Below, one piece after another: positions 33,799 through 42,203 of a stretch of 64,000 nucleotides of DNA. This DNA is from Microbacterium testaceum (GTDB lineage: Bacteria > Actinomycetota > Actinomycetes > Actinomycetales > Microbacteriaceae): positions 1,798,001 through 1,862,000 of the forward strand of contig NZ_CP121699.1 in NCBI RefSeq assembly GCF_029761935.1, read 5' to 3'. Below the pieces are notes generated by a model. That model was not told the DNA's origin and searched no databases. It was given only the letters and a program-made list of their open reading frames with translations. The stretch's first letter is position 1. Each line of letters opens with the position of its first letter. A program made the position numbers and the translations under genes.

Positions 33799-34200
33799 GG
33801 AGAAACTTCCTGGGTTCTGTTCGCGCGAAACAGCGACACCGCTCGTGGCGGTGCGATACCCGGACGCTCGTGGGCCGGGGGCCAATTCACTAGTGATGGT
33901 CGAGGCCGCGATCGTGTCCTGTCCATCGGCCCCTTGGACTCACAAACCCATCCGCGCATCACGCACGGTGTCCAGAGCCGACCGCACCACGCTACAGGTC
34001 GCGCCTGGGAATGGCATCCATGCCCCTCCGATGACCCGTGTCCCGCTTATGGCGCTTTCGCGGCGCATCAGACAGCCATACCTGGGACATCACCCCGCCG
34101 AAAGTGGGACGAGGTTCGTCGAGAGAGGGACAGAGGCGGTCGAGAGCGGGACGGGTTCCACGGAGAAGGACCCAGGGTCGCCGTGACGGAAGATAGACGC
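33799..34200. other. 402-bp intergenic region between helicase and ABM-domain gene
   Basis: No convincing gene is seen on either strand. The left part must carry the helicase promoter and leader; an ACTAGT element at 33890 lies in a short A/T-rich patch. At about 34096-34160 an imperfect direct repeat of (G)TCGAGAG(A/C)GGGAC occurs, preceded by a related AAAGTGGGAC, just upstream of the rightward gene. It could be a binding-site array, but nothing specific is recognised. Confidence 0.4.
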
Positions 34201-34833
34201 ATGGCAGACACCGACGCCCACCCCATCACGGTGGCGATCGAGCGGCGCATCGACCCGACGCGCACCGCCGAAGCGACCTCCTGGATGCAGGCCGGCACCG
34301 ACCTCGCGACCGCCTTCCCGGGCTTCCTCGGCTCGGGGTGGGTGCGCGCGGGCGAAGACAGCGACCTCTGGTACATGCTGTACCGCTTTCGCGACATCAC
34401 GACGCTCGAGGAGTGGGAGAGCTCCACGCAGCGCCAGTGGTGGCTCGACTCCGGCCGCCCCTTCGCGCGCGAGGAGCGCAGCGAGCGCCGCACCGGGATC
34501 GAGGGCTGGTTCGACGCCCCGCACGGCTCGATCCTGGAAGCTGCGACGGTGACGGAGGCCGGCACCCAGCCGATCCAACAGCCGGTCCCGGCGGCTCCCC
34601 CGCGGTGGAAGCAGGCCGTGACGATCTGGGTCGGGTTCTTCCCGACGAACCTCGCGGCGTCATGGCTGCTGGGCTTCGTCCCCGGGTTCGCCGAGATCCC
34701 CCTCGTGCTGCGCGTGCTCGCGACCACCCTCATGCTCACCCCCGTCATGACCTACGCGGTCCTCCCGTGGGTCACCCGCATGCTGCAGCCCTGGCTGCAG
34801 CGCCCGCGCCGATCGCGAAAGGCCACGCCATGA
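34201..34833 (+). CDS. antibiotic biosynthesis monooxygenase (ABM) domain membrane protein
   Basis: A 210-residue protein. An N-terminal ABM-like alpha/beta barrel (about 8-105: ITVAIERRIDPTRTAEATSWMQ, LGSGWVRAGEDSDLWYMLYRF, WWLDSGRPFAREE) is fused to a C-terminal pair of transmembrane helices (about 138-190). This architecture is common in actinobacteria and has no proven activity. ATG with GGAAG upstream. It overlaps the epimerase gene by 4 bp (ATGA), so the two are co-translated, though no functional link is evident. Confidence 0.88.
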   Translation: MADTDAHPITVAIERRIDPTRTAEATSWMQAGTDLATAFPGFLGSGWVRAGEDSDLWYMLYRFRDITTLEEWESSTQRQWWLDSGRPFAREERSERRTGIEGWFDAPHGSILEAATVTEAGTQPIQQPVPAAPPRWKQAVTIWVGFFPTNLAASWLLGFVPGFAEIPLVLRVLATTLMLTPVMTYAVLPWVTRMLQPWLQRPRRSRKATP

Positions 34834-35735
34834 CCGCCGACCCCACCGGATCCCGCTTCCACCTCCGCGGCGAGCACTCCTCCGCCGAGATCGCCCAGGT
34901 GGGTGCCGCCCTTCGCGCGCTGACGGTCGACGGCGTCGACCTCGTACCGCGCTACCCCGACGACCTGCCCACGCCCGCGGCATCCGGGGTCGTCCTCGTC
35001 CCCTGGCCGAACCGCATCCGCGACGGCCGGTACTGCTTCGACGGCGAGGATCTGCAGCTCGCGATCAGCGAGCCGAAGTTCGGCAACGCCAGCCACGGCC
35101 TGCTGCGCTTCGGGACCTACCAGGCCATCGAGCACACCGACGATCGCCTCGTACTCGGCGCCGACGTGGTGCCGCAGACCGGCTACCCCTTTCACCTGCG
35201 CACGCGGGTCACGTACGCCCTCCGCGCCGACGGTCTGCACGTGACCCACACCATCGAGAACATCGGGGCGAAGGCCGCCCCCGTCGCCCTGGGCGTGCAC
35301 CCCTATCTCCAGATCGGCGGGGTGCCGACCGAGGATCTGGTGGTGCACTCGACCGGCACGACCACGCTCGTCCTCGACGACCGCAACATCCCCGTCGACG
35401 AGGTGCCGGTCGACGCCGCCACCGACCTGCGCGAGGGTCGCCGTCTCGGCGATGCCTCGCTCGACAACGGCTACCGCGGATTGGAGCGGGATGCCGACGG
35501 CCGAGCGCACCACACCCTTACCGCTCCCGACGGTCGGCGTGTGCAGCTGTGGCAGGATGCCGGGTTCCGCTGGGCGCAGGTGTTCACGACCGACCGCTAC
35601 CCCGGGCAATCCCTCGCGGTGGCAATCGAGCCGATGACGGCTCCGGCGAACGCTTTCGCAACCGGAATGGACCTGGAGCGACTCGAACCGGGCGCAGAAA
35701 TGACCAGGGAATGGGGTGTTTCCTACGGGGCATGA
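34830..35735 (+). CDS. aldose 1-epimerase family protein
   Basis: A 301-residue galactose mutarotase-like enzyme that interconverts hexose anomers or acts on a sugar phosphate. It shows the beta-sandwich pattern with VLVPWPNRIRDGRY (a conserved substrate-binding Arg), ASHGLLRF (a catalytic His region), GVHPYLQIGG (the second conserved His) and the C-terminal AIEPMTAPANAFATG with the catalytic-type Glu. Translationally coupled to the ABM gene. No sugar-uptake genes are adjacent, so the substrate is not indicated. Confidence 0.92.
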   Translation: MTADPTGSRFHLRGEHSSAEIAQVGAALRALTVDGVDLVPRYPDDLPTPAASGVVLVPWPNRIRDGRYCFDGEDLQLAISEPKFGNASHGLLRFGTYQAIEHTDDRLVLGADVVPQTGYPFHLRTRVTYALRADGLHVTHTIENIGAKAAPVALGVHPYLQIGGVPTEDLVVHSTGTTTLVLDDRNIPVDEVPVDAATDLREGRRLGDASLDNGYRGLERDADGRAHHTLTAPDGRRVQLWQDAGFRWAQVFTTDRYPGQSLAVAIEPMTAPANAFATGMDLERLEPGAEMTREWGVSYGA

Positions 35736-35738
35736 GGC

Positions 35739-35768
35739 TTTCTTGTCCCCCAAATGGGGGACAAGAAA
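35739..35768. terminator. perfect 13-bp hairpin after the epimerase gene
   Basis: TTTCTTGTCCCCC pairs with GGGGGACAAGAAA around an AAAT loop, 4 bp beyond the stop codon. Because the sequence is a near-perfect palindrome with A/T-rich ends it can act as a terminator, but it could equally be a protein-binding site. Confidence 0.65.
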
Positions 35769-35804
35769 ATGCGCATATGATCTGGGGATTTCTCAGACAA
35801 GCCC

Positions 35805-35976
35805 TTACCTGAAAAGGCGGCGCGAACGATACCATGTGCCCTGACGGTTTCCGTCAAGGCCGGGGGAGGCAAAGGACCAAGGTTTCTCCTGGCTCATTGC
35901 CCGAATGAGCCGACGGGGGCCGAGGGTCCCGCGGTGTGGGGGGATCCTCGTTCCGTCCTGAGGAAAGATCCCCCAC
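35805..35976 (+). promoter_or_regulatory. structured leader of the DUF998-like gene
   Basis: TTACCT (35805), 17 bp and GATACC (35828) may be the promoter. The predicted leader of about 135 bases contains three perfect inverted repeats: TGACGG-ttt-CCGTCA (35842-35856), GGCTCATT-gcccg-AATGAGCC (35891-35911) and GGGGGATC (35939) with GATCCCCC (35967). The last stem encloses the Shine-Dalgarno GAGGAAAG; inside it CCTC can pair with GAGG or TTCC with GGAA. The ribosome site is therefore likely to be occluded when the stem forms. No known riboswitch class is recognised. Confidence 0.5.
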
Positions 35977-37041
35977 ATGAGCACCGCGCTCCGCTCCGCT
36001 GTCCCCTTTTCGCTCCCGGTGCCGCGTCTGGGCGCCCTCGCGCGCCGCCTGAACGCCGTCCCGACGATGCACGTCGGCGCGGCGGCCCTGATCGTCCTGG
36101 TCAGCGGGCTGCTGCTGTCGATCGCGACCACGAGCGACCCGCTGTGGTGGCAGCTGCACTTCAGCCAGCTGGGGATCTTCGGCGACCTCTCGAGCGCGTT
36201 CTTCAACACCACGCTCAAGATCAGCGGGATGATCGTCGTGGTCTTCGCCTTCCGCGTCCGGCGCGATGTGCGACGCGTGGGTCGCGGTCCCGTCCGTCGC
36301 GGCGCCGCGACGGTGGCCTTCATCTGCCTGAACGTCGTGGGCGTGAATCTCGCTCTGGTGGGCTGCATTCCCCTGAACACCGACAAGGACCTTCACGACA
36401 AGGTCGCCGGCTCGATGGTCCTGGGGTTCCTCGCCCTGCTGCTGAGCGCGCCGTTCCTCTTCCACCGCCTCGGCAAGCGGATGGCGATCGGCACGGGAAT
36501 CGCGACCGTCTGGCTGATCGTCTCGATCACGCTGTTCGTTTCGGCGACCATCAACCTGGCACTGTTCGAGACCATCTCGTGCGCGGCGATGTTCGCGTGG
36601 TCGGGGATGTTCACGCAGATCCTCGCGTCGGCGGCGACTGCGGCCACCTCGCACCCGACCGCCCAGACTCCCGCCGCGGCGCACCACGCCCCCCGTCGAC
36701 GCCCCCGCCTCCCGCTCGCCCGGCCGACGGCCACCCGCCGACCCGCCCGCTCGGCGGCGCAGCGCGCCCCGCGCGTCGCGCCCGGTCACCCCGTCGAGGG
36801 CTCGTCGCCTCGCCCCGATCGCGCATCGACGCTCACCCCGACCGGTGACCGCCGACACTTCGGGATGAGCACCACGAGAGGGACGGGACGCCGGGTGTCG
36901 GCATCCCGCCCGTTCCGCGTCAGTGCTTCTCGCGCAGTTCTCGGCGGCTCAGGGGGTGCCCGTCGTCGGCCGTCGGCTCGACGTGCCCTGCCTCTCGCGC
37001 CGCCCGCCGCTCACGGCGCCTCTCGCTCGCTCCTTCGATGA
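35977..37041 (+). CDS. DUF998-like membrane protein with long basic C-terminal tail
   Basis: A 354-residue protein. The first 225 residues are a six-helix DUF998-type membrane domain (helices near 30-55, 85-100, 108-128, 143-163, 170-198 and 200-218, with WWQLHFSQLGIFGD and INLALFETISC). From about residue 230 (base 36660) the sequence changes to an Arg/Pro/Ala-rich stretch without hydrophobic segments. The frame runs through a hairpin and 122 bp into the convergent RND gene. The tail may be real and disordered, or the true stop may have been lost by frameshift. The ATG is fixed by the membrane domain start and the GAGGA 10 bp upstream. Function unknown. Confidence 0.8.
   Translation: MSTALRSAVPFSLPVPRLGALARRLNAVPTMHVGAAALIVLVSGLLLSIATTSDPLWWQLHFSQLGIFGDLSSAFFNTTLKISGMIVVVFAFRVRRDVRRVGRGPVRRGAATVAFICLNVVGVNLALVGCIPLNTDKDLHDKVAGSMVLGFLALLLSAPFLFHRLGKRMAIGTGIATVWLIVSITLFVSATINLALFETISCAAMFAWSGMFTQILASAATAATSHPTAQTPAAAHHAPRRRPRLPLARPTATRRPARSAAQRAPRVAPGHPVEGSSPRPDRASTLTPTGDRRHFGMSTTRGTGRRVSASRPFRVSASRAVLGGSGGARRRPSARRALPLAPPAAHGASRSLLR
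36884..36908 (-). terminator. hairpin downstream of the RND gene
   Basis: CGGGA-c-GCCG pairs with CGGC-a-TCCCG around GGTGT, 11 bp past the RND transporter stop codon. It lies inside the apparent tail of the convergent DUF998-like gene. Confidence 0.45.
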
Positions 37042-40000
37042 GGTTGTAGAGCGTCGGCAGCACCAGCAGCGTCAGGAACGTCGACGACACGAGCCCGCCG
37101 ATCACGACGACCGCCAGCGGCTGCGAGATGAATCCGCCGTGGCCGGTGATCCCCAGGGCCATCGGCACGAGGGCGAAGATCGCCGCGAGGGCCGTCATCA
37201 GGATGGGACGCAGGCGTCGCGCGCCTCCGACGACCGTCGCTTCGAAGACGCTCAGACCGCGGGCGCGGTACTGGTTCACGAGGTCGATGAGCACGATCGC
37301 GTTGGTCACCACGATGCCGACGAGCATCAGCGCACCGATCATGCCCGCGACACCGAGCGGCACACCGGTGATCAGCAGCATGAGGATCGCTCCGGTCGCC
37401 GCGAACGGCACCGATACGAGCAGCTCGAGCGGCTGGCGCAGCGACTTGAAGGTCGCGACCATCACGACGTAGACGATGAGGATCGCCGCGAGCAACGCGA
37501 GGCCGAGCTGGCTGAACGCGTCGCGCTGGTCGGTCACCGAACCGCCCACCTTCGCGGTGGCCCCCTGCGGCAGCGAGGTGTCGGCGAGGGCCGAGGTGAC
37601 GCTGGCCGACGAACTGCCCAGGTCGTCGGTCGTCGGCGTCACCGTGATCGTGGCCGTGCGCAGCCCGCGCGAGGTCGAGATCGACGGCGGGGTCTCGCTC
37701 TGCTCGACCGTGGCGATCTGGTCGAGGCGGACGTTGCCGCGCGCGCTCGGGATCTCGAGGGCGCGCAGGTCGTCGATGGTCTTCGGCGGGTTGGCGGTGG
37801 CGACGTACACGGTCACCCCGCGTCCGTCGAGTTCCACCGTGCCCGCCTGCCGCGGCTGCTGCGTCGCCGAGACGAGCGCACCCACGGCACGTTCGGACAG
37901 TCCGCGCTCGGAGGCCGCATCGCGATCGACGCGCACGGAGATGAAGGGGAGGGATGCCGAGAGGCTGCTGGTGACCTGACCGATGCCGTCGCGCCCCTGC
38001 AGGCCCGCGACCACGGCGTCGCTCGCCTGCTGCAGCGACTGTCCGTCGGCGGCGGTGACGTCGACGGTGATGCCGGCCGAGCCGAGTCCGCCGCCGGAGG
38101 CCGCGACCTCGATCTCGCCCGCGTCGGGAAGCGCCTCGAGCTCGGTGCGGACGCGGTCGCGGAGCTCGACCTGGTCGACGCCGGAGGCGGAGGTGATCGA
38201 GTACGTGATGCCCGAGCCGCCGCCCGAGAAGGCGTCGCGCAGCGCCGACCCGCTCGAGCCGATCGAGGTCTGCACCGTCTGCACGCCGTCGGTGTCGAGC
38301 AGCACGGCCTCGACCTTCTGGGCCGCCGCGTCCTCGGCATCCAGGCTCGGGGCGGAGCCGATCTTCTGAGTGACGGTGAAGGTGTTCTGACCGGAGTCGC
38401 CGAGGAAGTCCGTCTTGAGCAGGGGGACGGACGCGAGCGTCCCGCCGAGCACGAGCACGGCCAGGGTGAGGGTGACCCACGAGTGCTTCAGCGTCCAGCG
38501 AAGGACCGGGACGTAGGCCTTCTGCAGGCGCGAGGGCGGCGCGGTCGGCGACTCGGGGTCGATCGGATTCCCCTCGGCATCGCGGATGACCTTCCCGGGC
38601 TTCAGGAACCACGACGCCAGCACGGGCACGATCGTGAGCGACACGAGCAGCGAGGCCGCCATGGCGATCGTCACGGTCAGTGAGAACGGTCGGAAGAGTT
38701 CTCCCGTCACGTCACCCACGAAGGCGATCGGGAGGAACACCGCGACGGAGGTGATGGTGGATGCCGTGATGGCGGCCGCCACCTCGCGCACCGCACGCAC
38801 GATCGTGGGGATCTTGTCGGCGTCACCGACGTAGTGGCGCTTGATGTTCTCGATCACCACGATCGAGTCGTCGACGACGCGGCCGATTGCGATCGTCAGC
38901 GCGCCGAGGGTCAGGATGTTCAGCGAGTACCCGAAGGCCTGGAGCCCCACGAAGGTGATGAGGACGCTGGTGGGGATCGAGATCGCCGTCACGAGCGTCG
39001 AGCGCACCGACATGAGGAAGACGAGGATCACCACGACCGCGAAGACCAGACCGAGGAGCCCCTCCTGCGCCAGGGCCTCGATCGACTGCTGGACGAACGG
39101 CGCCTGGTCGAAGACGACGGTGAATTTGGCGCCCTGACCGAGCTGCGATTCGAGCCCCGGGAGCGCATCGAGGACGCCGCGCGAGACGTCGACGGTATTG
39201 GCGGCCGGGAGCTTGGTGACCGCGATGGTCAGGGCCGGCTGCCCGTCGACACGCGACAGCGTGGTCACGGGGTCGGGCTCGAGGGCGACCGTGGCGACAT
39301 CGCTGATCTTCGTCCGCCCCGCCTGGAACTGGGCGGCGTCGGTGGGCACGAGCGGGAGGGCCGAGATCTCGTCGACGCTGGTGAGCTTCGACCCGGTCTG
39401 CACGGTGAGGGTCTGGTCGCCCTCGGTCAGGGAGCCACCCGGGAAGAGCACGCCGTTGGCATCGAGGGCGTCGGTGATCGCCTGCTGGCTGAAGCCGCGC
39501 TCGGCGAGCTTGGCGGTGTCGGGGGTGATCGTCACGCGTTGGGCGGTGCCGCCCACGATCTGCGCGCCGTTGACCCCCGCGACGTCCTCGAGGTCGGGGA
39601 CCACGCTCGTCTGCAGGATCGACTGCGTCGCCTCGGCGTCGGTGAATCCCGTGACGGCGAGCTGGATGACGGGGAAGTCGTCGATGCTCGCCGACGCGAC
39701 GGTGGTGTCGGCGGAGTCGGGGAGCTGGTCCTTGATGCGCGCGATCGCGGCGAGGATCTTCTGCTGCGCCCCCGCCAGGTCGGTGCCGTAGGTGAACTCC
39801 GCCGAGACGATCGAGGAGTTCGTCGTGCTCGTCGCGGTCGTGGACTCGAGTCCCTCGACACCGCGGATGGCGTTCTCGATCGGGGTCGAGACATCGGTCT
39901 CGACAACCTCGGGCGAGGCGCCCGGGTAGGTCGTGACAACGGCGAGCTGGGGGAACTCGATCGAGGGGATGAGCTCCTGCTTGAGGCTGGTGAGCGCGAG

Positions 40001-40081
40001 CCCGCCGAAGACCGCCGCGACGATCGTGACGAGGGCGATGAGGGCGCGGTTCTTCAGGCTCAGGACGGCCAGGTACGACAC
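36920..40081 (-). CDS. RND family efflux transporter (AcrB/HAE-1-like)
   Basis: A 1053-residue inner-membrane proton-driven exporter. It shows the duplicated RND layout: TM1 at about 10-30, the first periplasmic loop with the porter domains (to about 330), TM2-6 (about 335-520), TM7 near 555, the second large loop, and TM8-12 (about 850-1020). The transmembrane helix-4 region IAIGRVVDDSIVVIENIKRH has the Asp pair of the proton relay. The C-terminus is charged and cytoplasmic. Typical RND length; no membrane-fusion protein or outer-membrane channel is nearby, as expected for a single-membrane actinobacterium. GTG start with GGAGGG upstream. A palindrome 23 bp upstream may be a repressor site. 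Confidence 0.94.
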   Translation of the reverse strand: MSYLAVLSLKNRALIALVTIVAAVFGGLALTSLKQELIPSIEFPQLAVVTTYPGASPEVVETDVSTPIENAIRGVEGLESTTATSTTNSSIVSAEFTYGTDLAGAQQKILAAIARIKDQLPDSADTTVASASIDDFPVIQLAVTGFTDAEATQSILQTSVVPDLEDVAGVNGAQIVGGTAQRVTITPDTAKLAERGFSQQAITDALDANGVLFPGGSLTEGDQTLTVQTGSKLTSVDEISALPLVPTDAAQFQAGRTKISDVATVALEPDPVTTLSRVDGQPALTIAVTKLPAANTVDVSRGVLDALPGLESQLGQGAKFTVVFDQAPFVQQSIEALAQEGLLGLVFAVVVILVFLMSVRSTLVTAISIPTSVLITFVGLQAFGYSLNILTLGALTIAIGRVVDDSIVVIENIKRHYVGDADKIPTIVRAVREVAAAITASTITSVAVFLPIAFVGDVTGELFRPFSLTVTIAMAASLLVSLTIVPVLASWFLKPGKVIRDAEGNPIDPESPTAPPSRLQKAYVPVLRWTLKHSWVTLTLAVLVLGGTLASVPLLKTDFLGDSGQNTFTVTQKIGSAPSLDAEDAAAQKVEAVLLDTDGVQTVQTSIGSSGSALRDAFSGGGSGITYSITSASGVDQVELRDRVRTELEALPDAGEIEVAASGGGLGSAGITVDVTAADGQSLQQASDAVVAGLQGRDGIGQVTSSLSASLPFISVRVDRDAASERGLSERAVGALVSATQQPRQAGTVELDGRGVTVYVATANPPKTIDDLRALEIPSARGNVRLDQIATVEQSETPPSISTSRGLRTATITVTPTTDDLGSSSASVTSALADTSLPQGATAKVGGSVTDQRDAFSQLGLALLAAILIVYVVMVATFKSLRQPLELLVSVPFAATGAILMLLITGVPLGVAGMIGALMLVGIVVTNAIVLIDLVNQYRARGLSVFEATVVGGARRLRPILMTALAAIFALVPMALGITGHGGFISQPLAVVVIGGLVSSTFLTLLVLPTLYNLIEGASERRRERRAAREAGHVEPTADDGHPLSRRELREKH

Positions 40082-40103
40082 GGGGGGACCCTCCGGGTAA
40101 GTC

Positions 40104-40121
40104 CGATACAGGAATGTATCG
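40104..40121 (-). promoter_or_regulatory. candidate operator upstream of the RND exporter
   Basis: CGATACAGGAATGTATCG has two perfect 7-base arms around GGAA. GATACT, a possible -10 box, lies immediately upstream on the coding strand, so a bound repressor of TetR type would cover the transcription start. No cognate regulator gene is adjacent. Confidence 0.45.
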
Positions 40122-40175
40122 AAGCTCAGTATCCCATGCGCACCCGCCCCTCGGACCGCCCGGCGGGCGGCTGCC

Positions 40176-40541
40176 TCAGAGCGCCGATCCGAGCGACAGA
40201 CCCAGTGCCGCCGCGACGACGGACCCGACGAACGACACCACCGCGTACGACACCGCCGCGCGCGAGCGCCCCTCTTCGGCGAGCAGCGCCGTGGTCACAG
40301 CCACCGCGCTGAATGTCGTGTACCCGCCGAGCAGACCCGTCCCGAGGACCCACCGCCACGACTCGTCGGCGGGAAGGGGGGTCAGGATGCCGAGCACCAG
40401 CGCCCCGGTGAGATTCACGACCAGGATGCCCCACGGGAACCGCTCCCCCGTGCGGCGCCGCACAGCCACATCGAGCAGATAGCGCAGCGCCGCCCCCACG
40501 CCGCCGGCGAGGGCCACGGCGAGGAAGACGAGCGGTATCAC
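40176..40541 (-). CDS. crcB: fluoride ion channel CrcB/FluC
   Basis: A 121-residue, four-helix membrane protein that exports fluoride as a dual-topology or hetero-dimer. Signature segments are GGVGAALRYLLD, FPWGILVVNLTGALVLGIL (the pore Asn) and TGLLGGYTTFSAVAVTT (the Phe-box and Thr/Ser track). GTG start. A second crcB lies at 49979-50350; the two may form a pair although they are about 9.5 kb apart. No fluoride riboswitch is seen. Confidence 0.95.
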   Translation of the reverse strand: MIPLVFLAVALAGGVGAALRYLLDVAVRRRTGERFPWGILVVNLTGALVLGILTPLPADESWRWVLGTGLLGGYTTFSAVAVTTALLAEEGRSRAAVSYAVVSFVGSVVAAALGLSLGSAL

Positions 40542-40573
40542 GCCGCCAATCTACCCCTCGCCGCGCGAGCCCC

Positions 40574-40798
40574 TCACGCCTCGAGCGCCTCGACGCGACG
40601 ACGCAGTTCGGATGCCTTCTCGGCGCCGATCTGCGCTTCGGCGAGCTTGAGCGCGGCGCTCGCGGTGAGCGTGCGGGCCACGAGGTAGGTGGGGCTCGCC
40701 TTGAGGTCGGGGATGACGTCGAGGATGATGCCCTCGGCATCGGGGTCGGTCATGAGCTTGCCGAGCTTGATCTTTGCCAGGTCGTAGCGAGCGGTCAT
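40574..40798 (-). CDS. small conserved-type protein, function unknown
   Basis: A 74-residue soluble protein (TARYDLAKIKLGKLMTDPDAEGIILDVIPDLKAS) with a helical C-terminus rich in Ala, Glu and Arg. The ATG at 40798 is backed by a strong AAGGAGGA Shine-Dalgarno sequence; the frame upstream of it is not supported. It may be transcribed with crcB, whose start is 32 bp downstream. No domain is recognised. Confidence 0.75.
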   Translation of the reverse strand: MTARYDLAKIKLGKLMTDPDAEGIILDVIPDLKASPTYLVARTLTASAALKLAEAQIGAEKASELRRRVEALEA

Positions 40799-40859
40799 CG
40801 GTCCTCCTTGAACGGGGCGCACCGTCGCGCCCTCGGCAGATTGTTGCACATATGTCCCG

Positions 40860-41756
40860 TTATGTCATCGATCGCTCGGGATCGCGCGAGAAAGCCCCCA
40901 CGAGCGCGTAGGCCGCGCGCGCCTCGGGCGTCCAGAACGCCCCGACGTAGACGTGGAATCCCGCCCGAGCGGTCACCAGACGCACCGACGCCCGCTCGGC
41001 GCGCGCCCGTCGAGCGAAGGCGACGGCGTCGTCGAAGAAGATGTCGCGACCCCCCTGGAACACGAGGGTCGGCGGCAGCCCGGCGAGCTCCATCCGCGCG
41101 GGATTGAGCTCCGGGTCGTCGAGCCCCCGATCGCCCACCCACGCCTGCGCGCCCGCTCGAAGGCCGGGGACGCGCAGCGAGGGATCCCGCGGCATCCGAC
41201 GCGCGATCCCCGGGTCGACGAGAGCGAGGTCGAGCCACGGCGAGAACAGCACGAGCCCGTCCGGTCGACGCGCGGCGCGCAGGGCGAGCCCCACCGCCAC
41301 GGCCCCTCCGGCCGAGTCGCCCGCCACGAGGAGGCGGGAGGTCCCCGCCCGCGCGGCGAGACGTTCGTACTGGGCGTCGATCACGGCGAGGGTGTCGTCG
41401 GCCCGATGCTCGGGCGCCAGGGGGTAGCAGACCACCGTGATCGCCGCCCCGGTCGCCCGGGCGAGACGCTCGACGATCCACCAGTGCTCGGCGACGAGGG
41501 GATTCACCAATCCCCCACCGGGCAGGTACATCAGCTCGAGGCCCGCGGTGCGCGCCGCCGGCTCGTAGCGGTAGACGGGCAGCCCGCCCTCACGCGAGAC
41601 GACGACACGGCCCGAGCGTCGCAGGCGCGCCGGCGGATCGGCCGGACGGCGGCCCGGGTCGAGCGTCTCGAGGTAGTCGTCACGAGCCAGCGCGAGGCGG
41701 ATCGGCCGCGCGCTCACCCACATCGCCGCGGTCGTGAGCGTCATCGACAGCGACAC
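40860..41756 (-). CDS. alpha/beta hydrolase of the HSL (fold-3) family
   Basis: A 298-residue esterase-type hydrolase. The oxyanion motif reads YLPGGGLV (HGGG in most relatives), the nucleophile elbow is GDSAGGAVA with the catalytic Ser, and the acid and His appear at GRDIFFDDAV and GFHVYVGAF. GTG start with GGGGAG upstream, 3 bp after the SRPBCC stop, so it is the last gene of the amine oxidase operon. The natural ester or lactone is unknown. Confidence 0.92.
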   Translation of the reverse strand: MSLSMTLTTAAMWVSARPIRLALARDDYLETLDPGRRPADPPARLRRSGRVVVSREGGLPVYRYEPAARTAGLELMYLPGGGLVNPLVAEHWWIVERLARATGAAITVVCYPLAPEHRADDTLAVIDAQYERLAARAGTSRLLVAGDSAGGAVAVGLALRAARRPDGLVLFSPWLDLALVDPGIARRMPRDPSLRVPGLRAGAQAWVGDRGLDDPELNPARMELAGLPPTLVFQGGRDIFFDDAVAFARRARAERASVRLVTARAGFHVYVGAFWTPEARAAYALVGAFSRDPERSMT

Positions 41757-41759
41757 CGA

Positions 41760-42203
41760 CTACTCCCCGCGCGCGTCGGCGGCCATGTCGGCGAGCGCGT
41801 TCGTCGTCACCAAGCGGACGACAGCCGGCAGGCCCGCGGCGATCTTGCGCCCCACAAGGGGGCCGAACACCAGCGCGAGAGGACCGGAGATCTCGACGGC
41901 GTGCGTCACCGACAGCCCGTTCGGCGTCTGGCGCATGCGGTGCGGGAACGACAGCACCGCCCCCGGCAAGCCGATCCGGAAGTTCATCGCGACCCCCGGC
42001 TGCAGCTCGGTGAAGGTGAAGCGCTGCGCGGGGGTTCCGTGGTTGACCACGCGGCCCGATGCACCGACGCGCGGGGGCACGGGGAAGGTGGCCTCGCGCA
42101 GATCGGGATCGTCGACGGCCCACTCCTCGGGCGTGGTCCACCTCTTCCACACCGCGTCGGCGGTGGCGGTGGTGAGGTGCGTGTACTCGCGGCGCCAGGT
42201 CAT
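41760..42203 (-). CDS. SRPBCC (START-like) family protein
   Basis: A 147-residue protein with the polyketide-cyclase/START fold pattern: an N-terminal HLTTATADAVWKRWTTPEEW, a central FTFTELQPGVAMNFRIGLP and the C-terminal long helix RKIAAGLPAVVRLVTTNALADMA, which binds a hydrophobic ligand in a cavity. It overlaps the amine oxidase gene by 4 bp. It may bind or dehydrate the product of the oxidase; this is inferred from context. Confidence 0.88.
   Translation of the reverse strand: MTWRREYTHLTTATADAVWKRWTTPEEWAVDDPDLREATFPVPPRVGASGRVVNHGTPAQRFTFTELQPGVAMNFRIGLPGAVLSFPHRMRQTPNGLSVTHAVEISGPLALVFGPLVGRKIAAGLPAVVRLVTTNALADMAADARGE

Noticed and set aside
31825..34833. Long rightward open frame through the helicase into the ABM gene
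   Set aside because: It is antisense to a firmly identified DEAD-box helicase and open only because of G/C-rich codon mirroring and the repeats; only the last 633 bases (34201-34833) are a gene.
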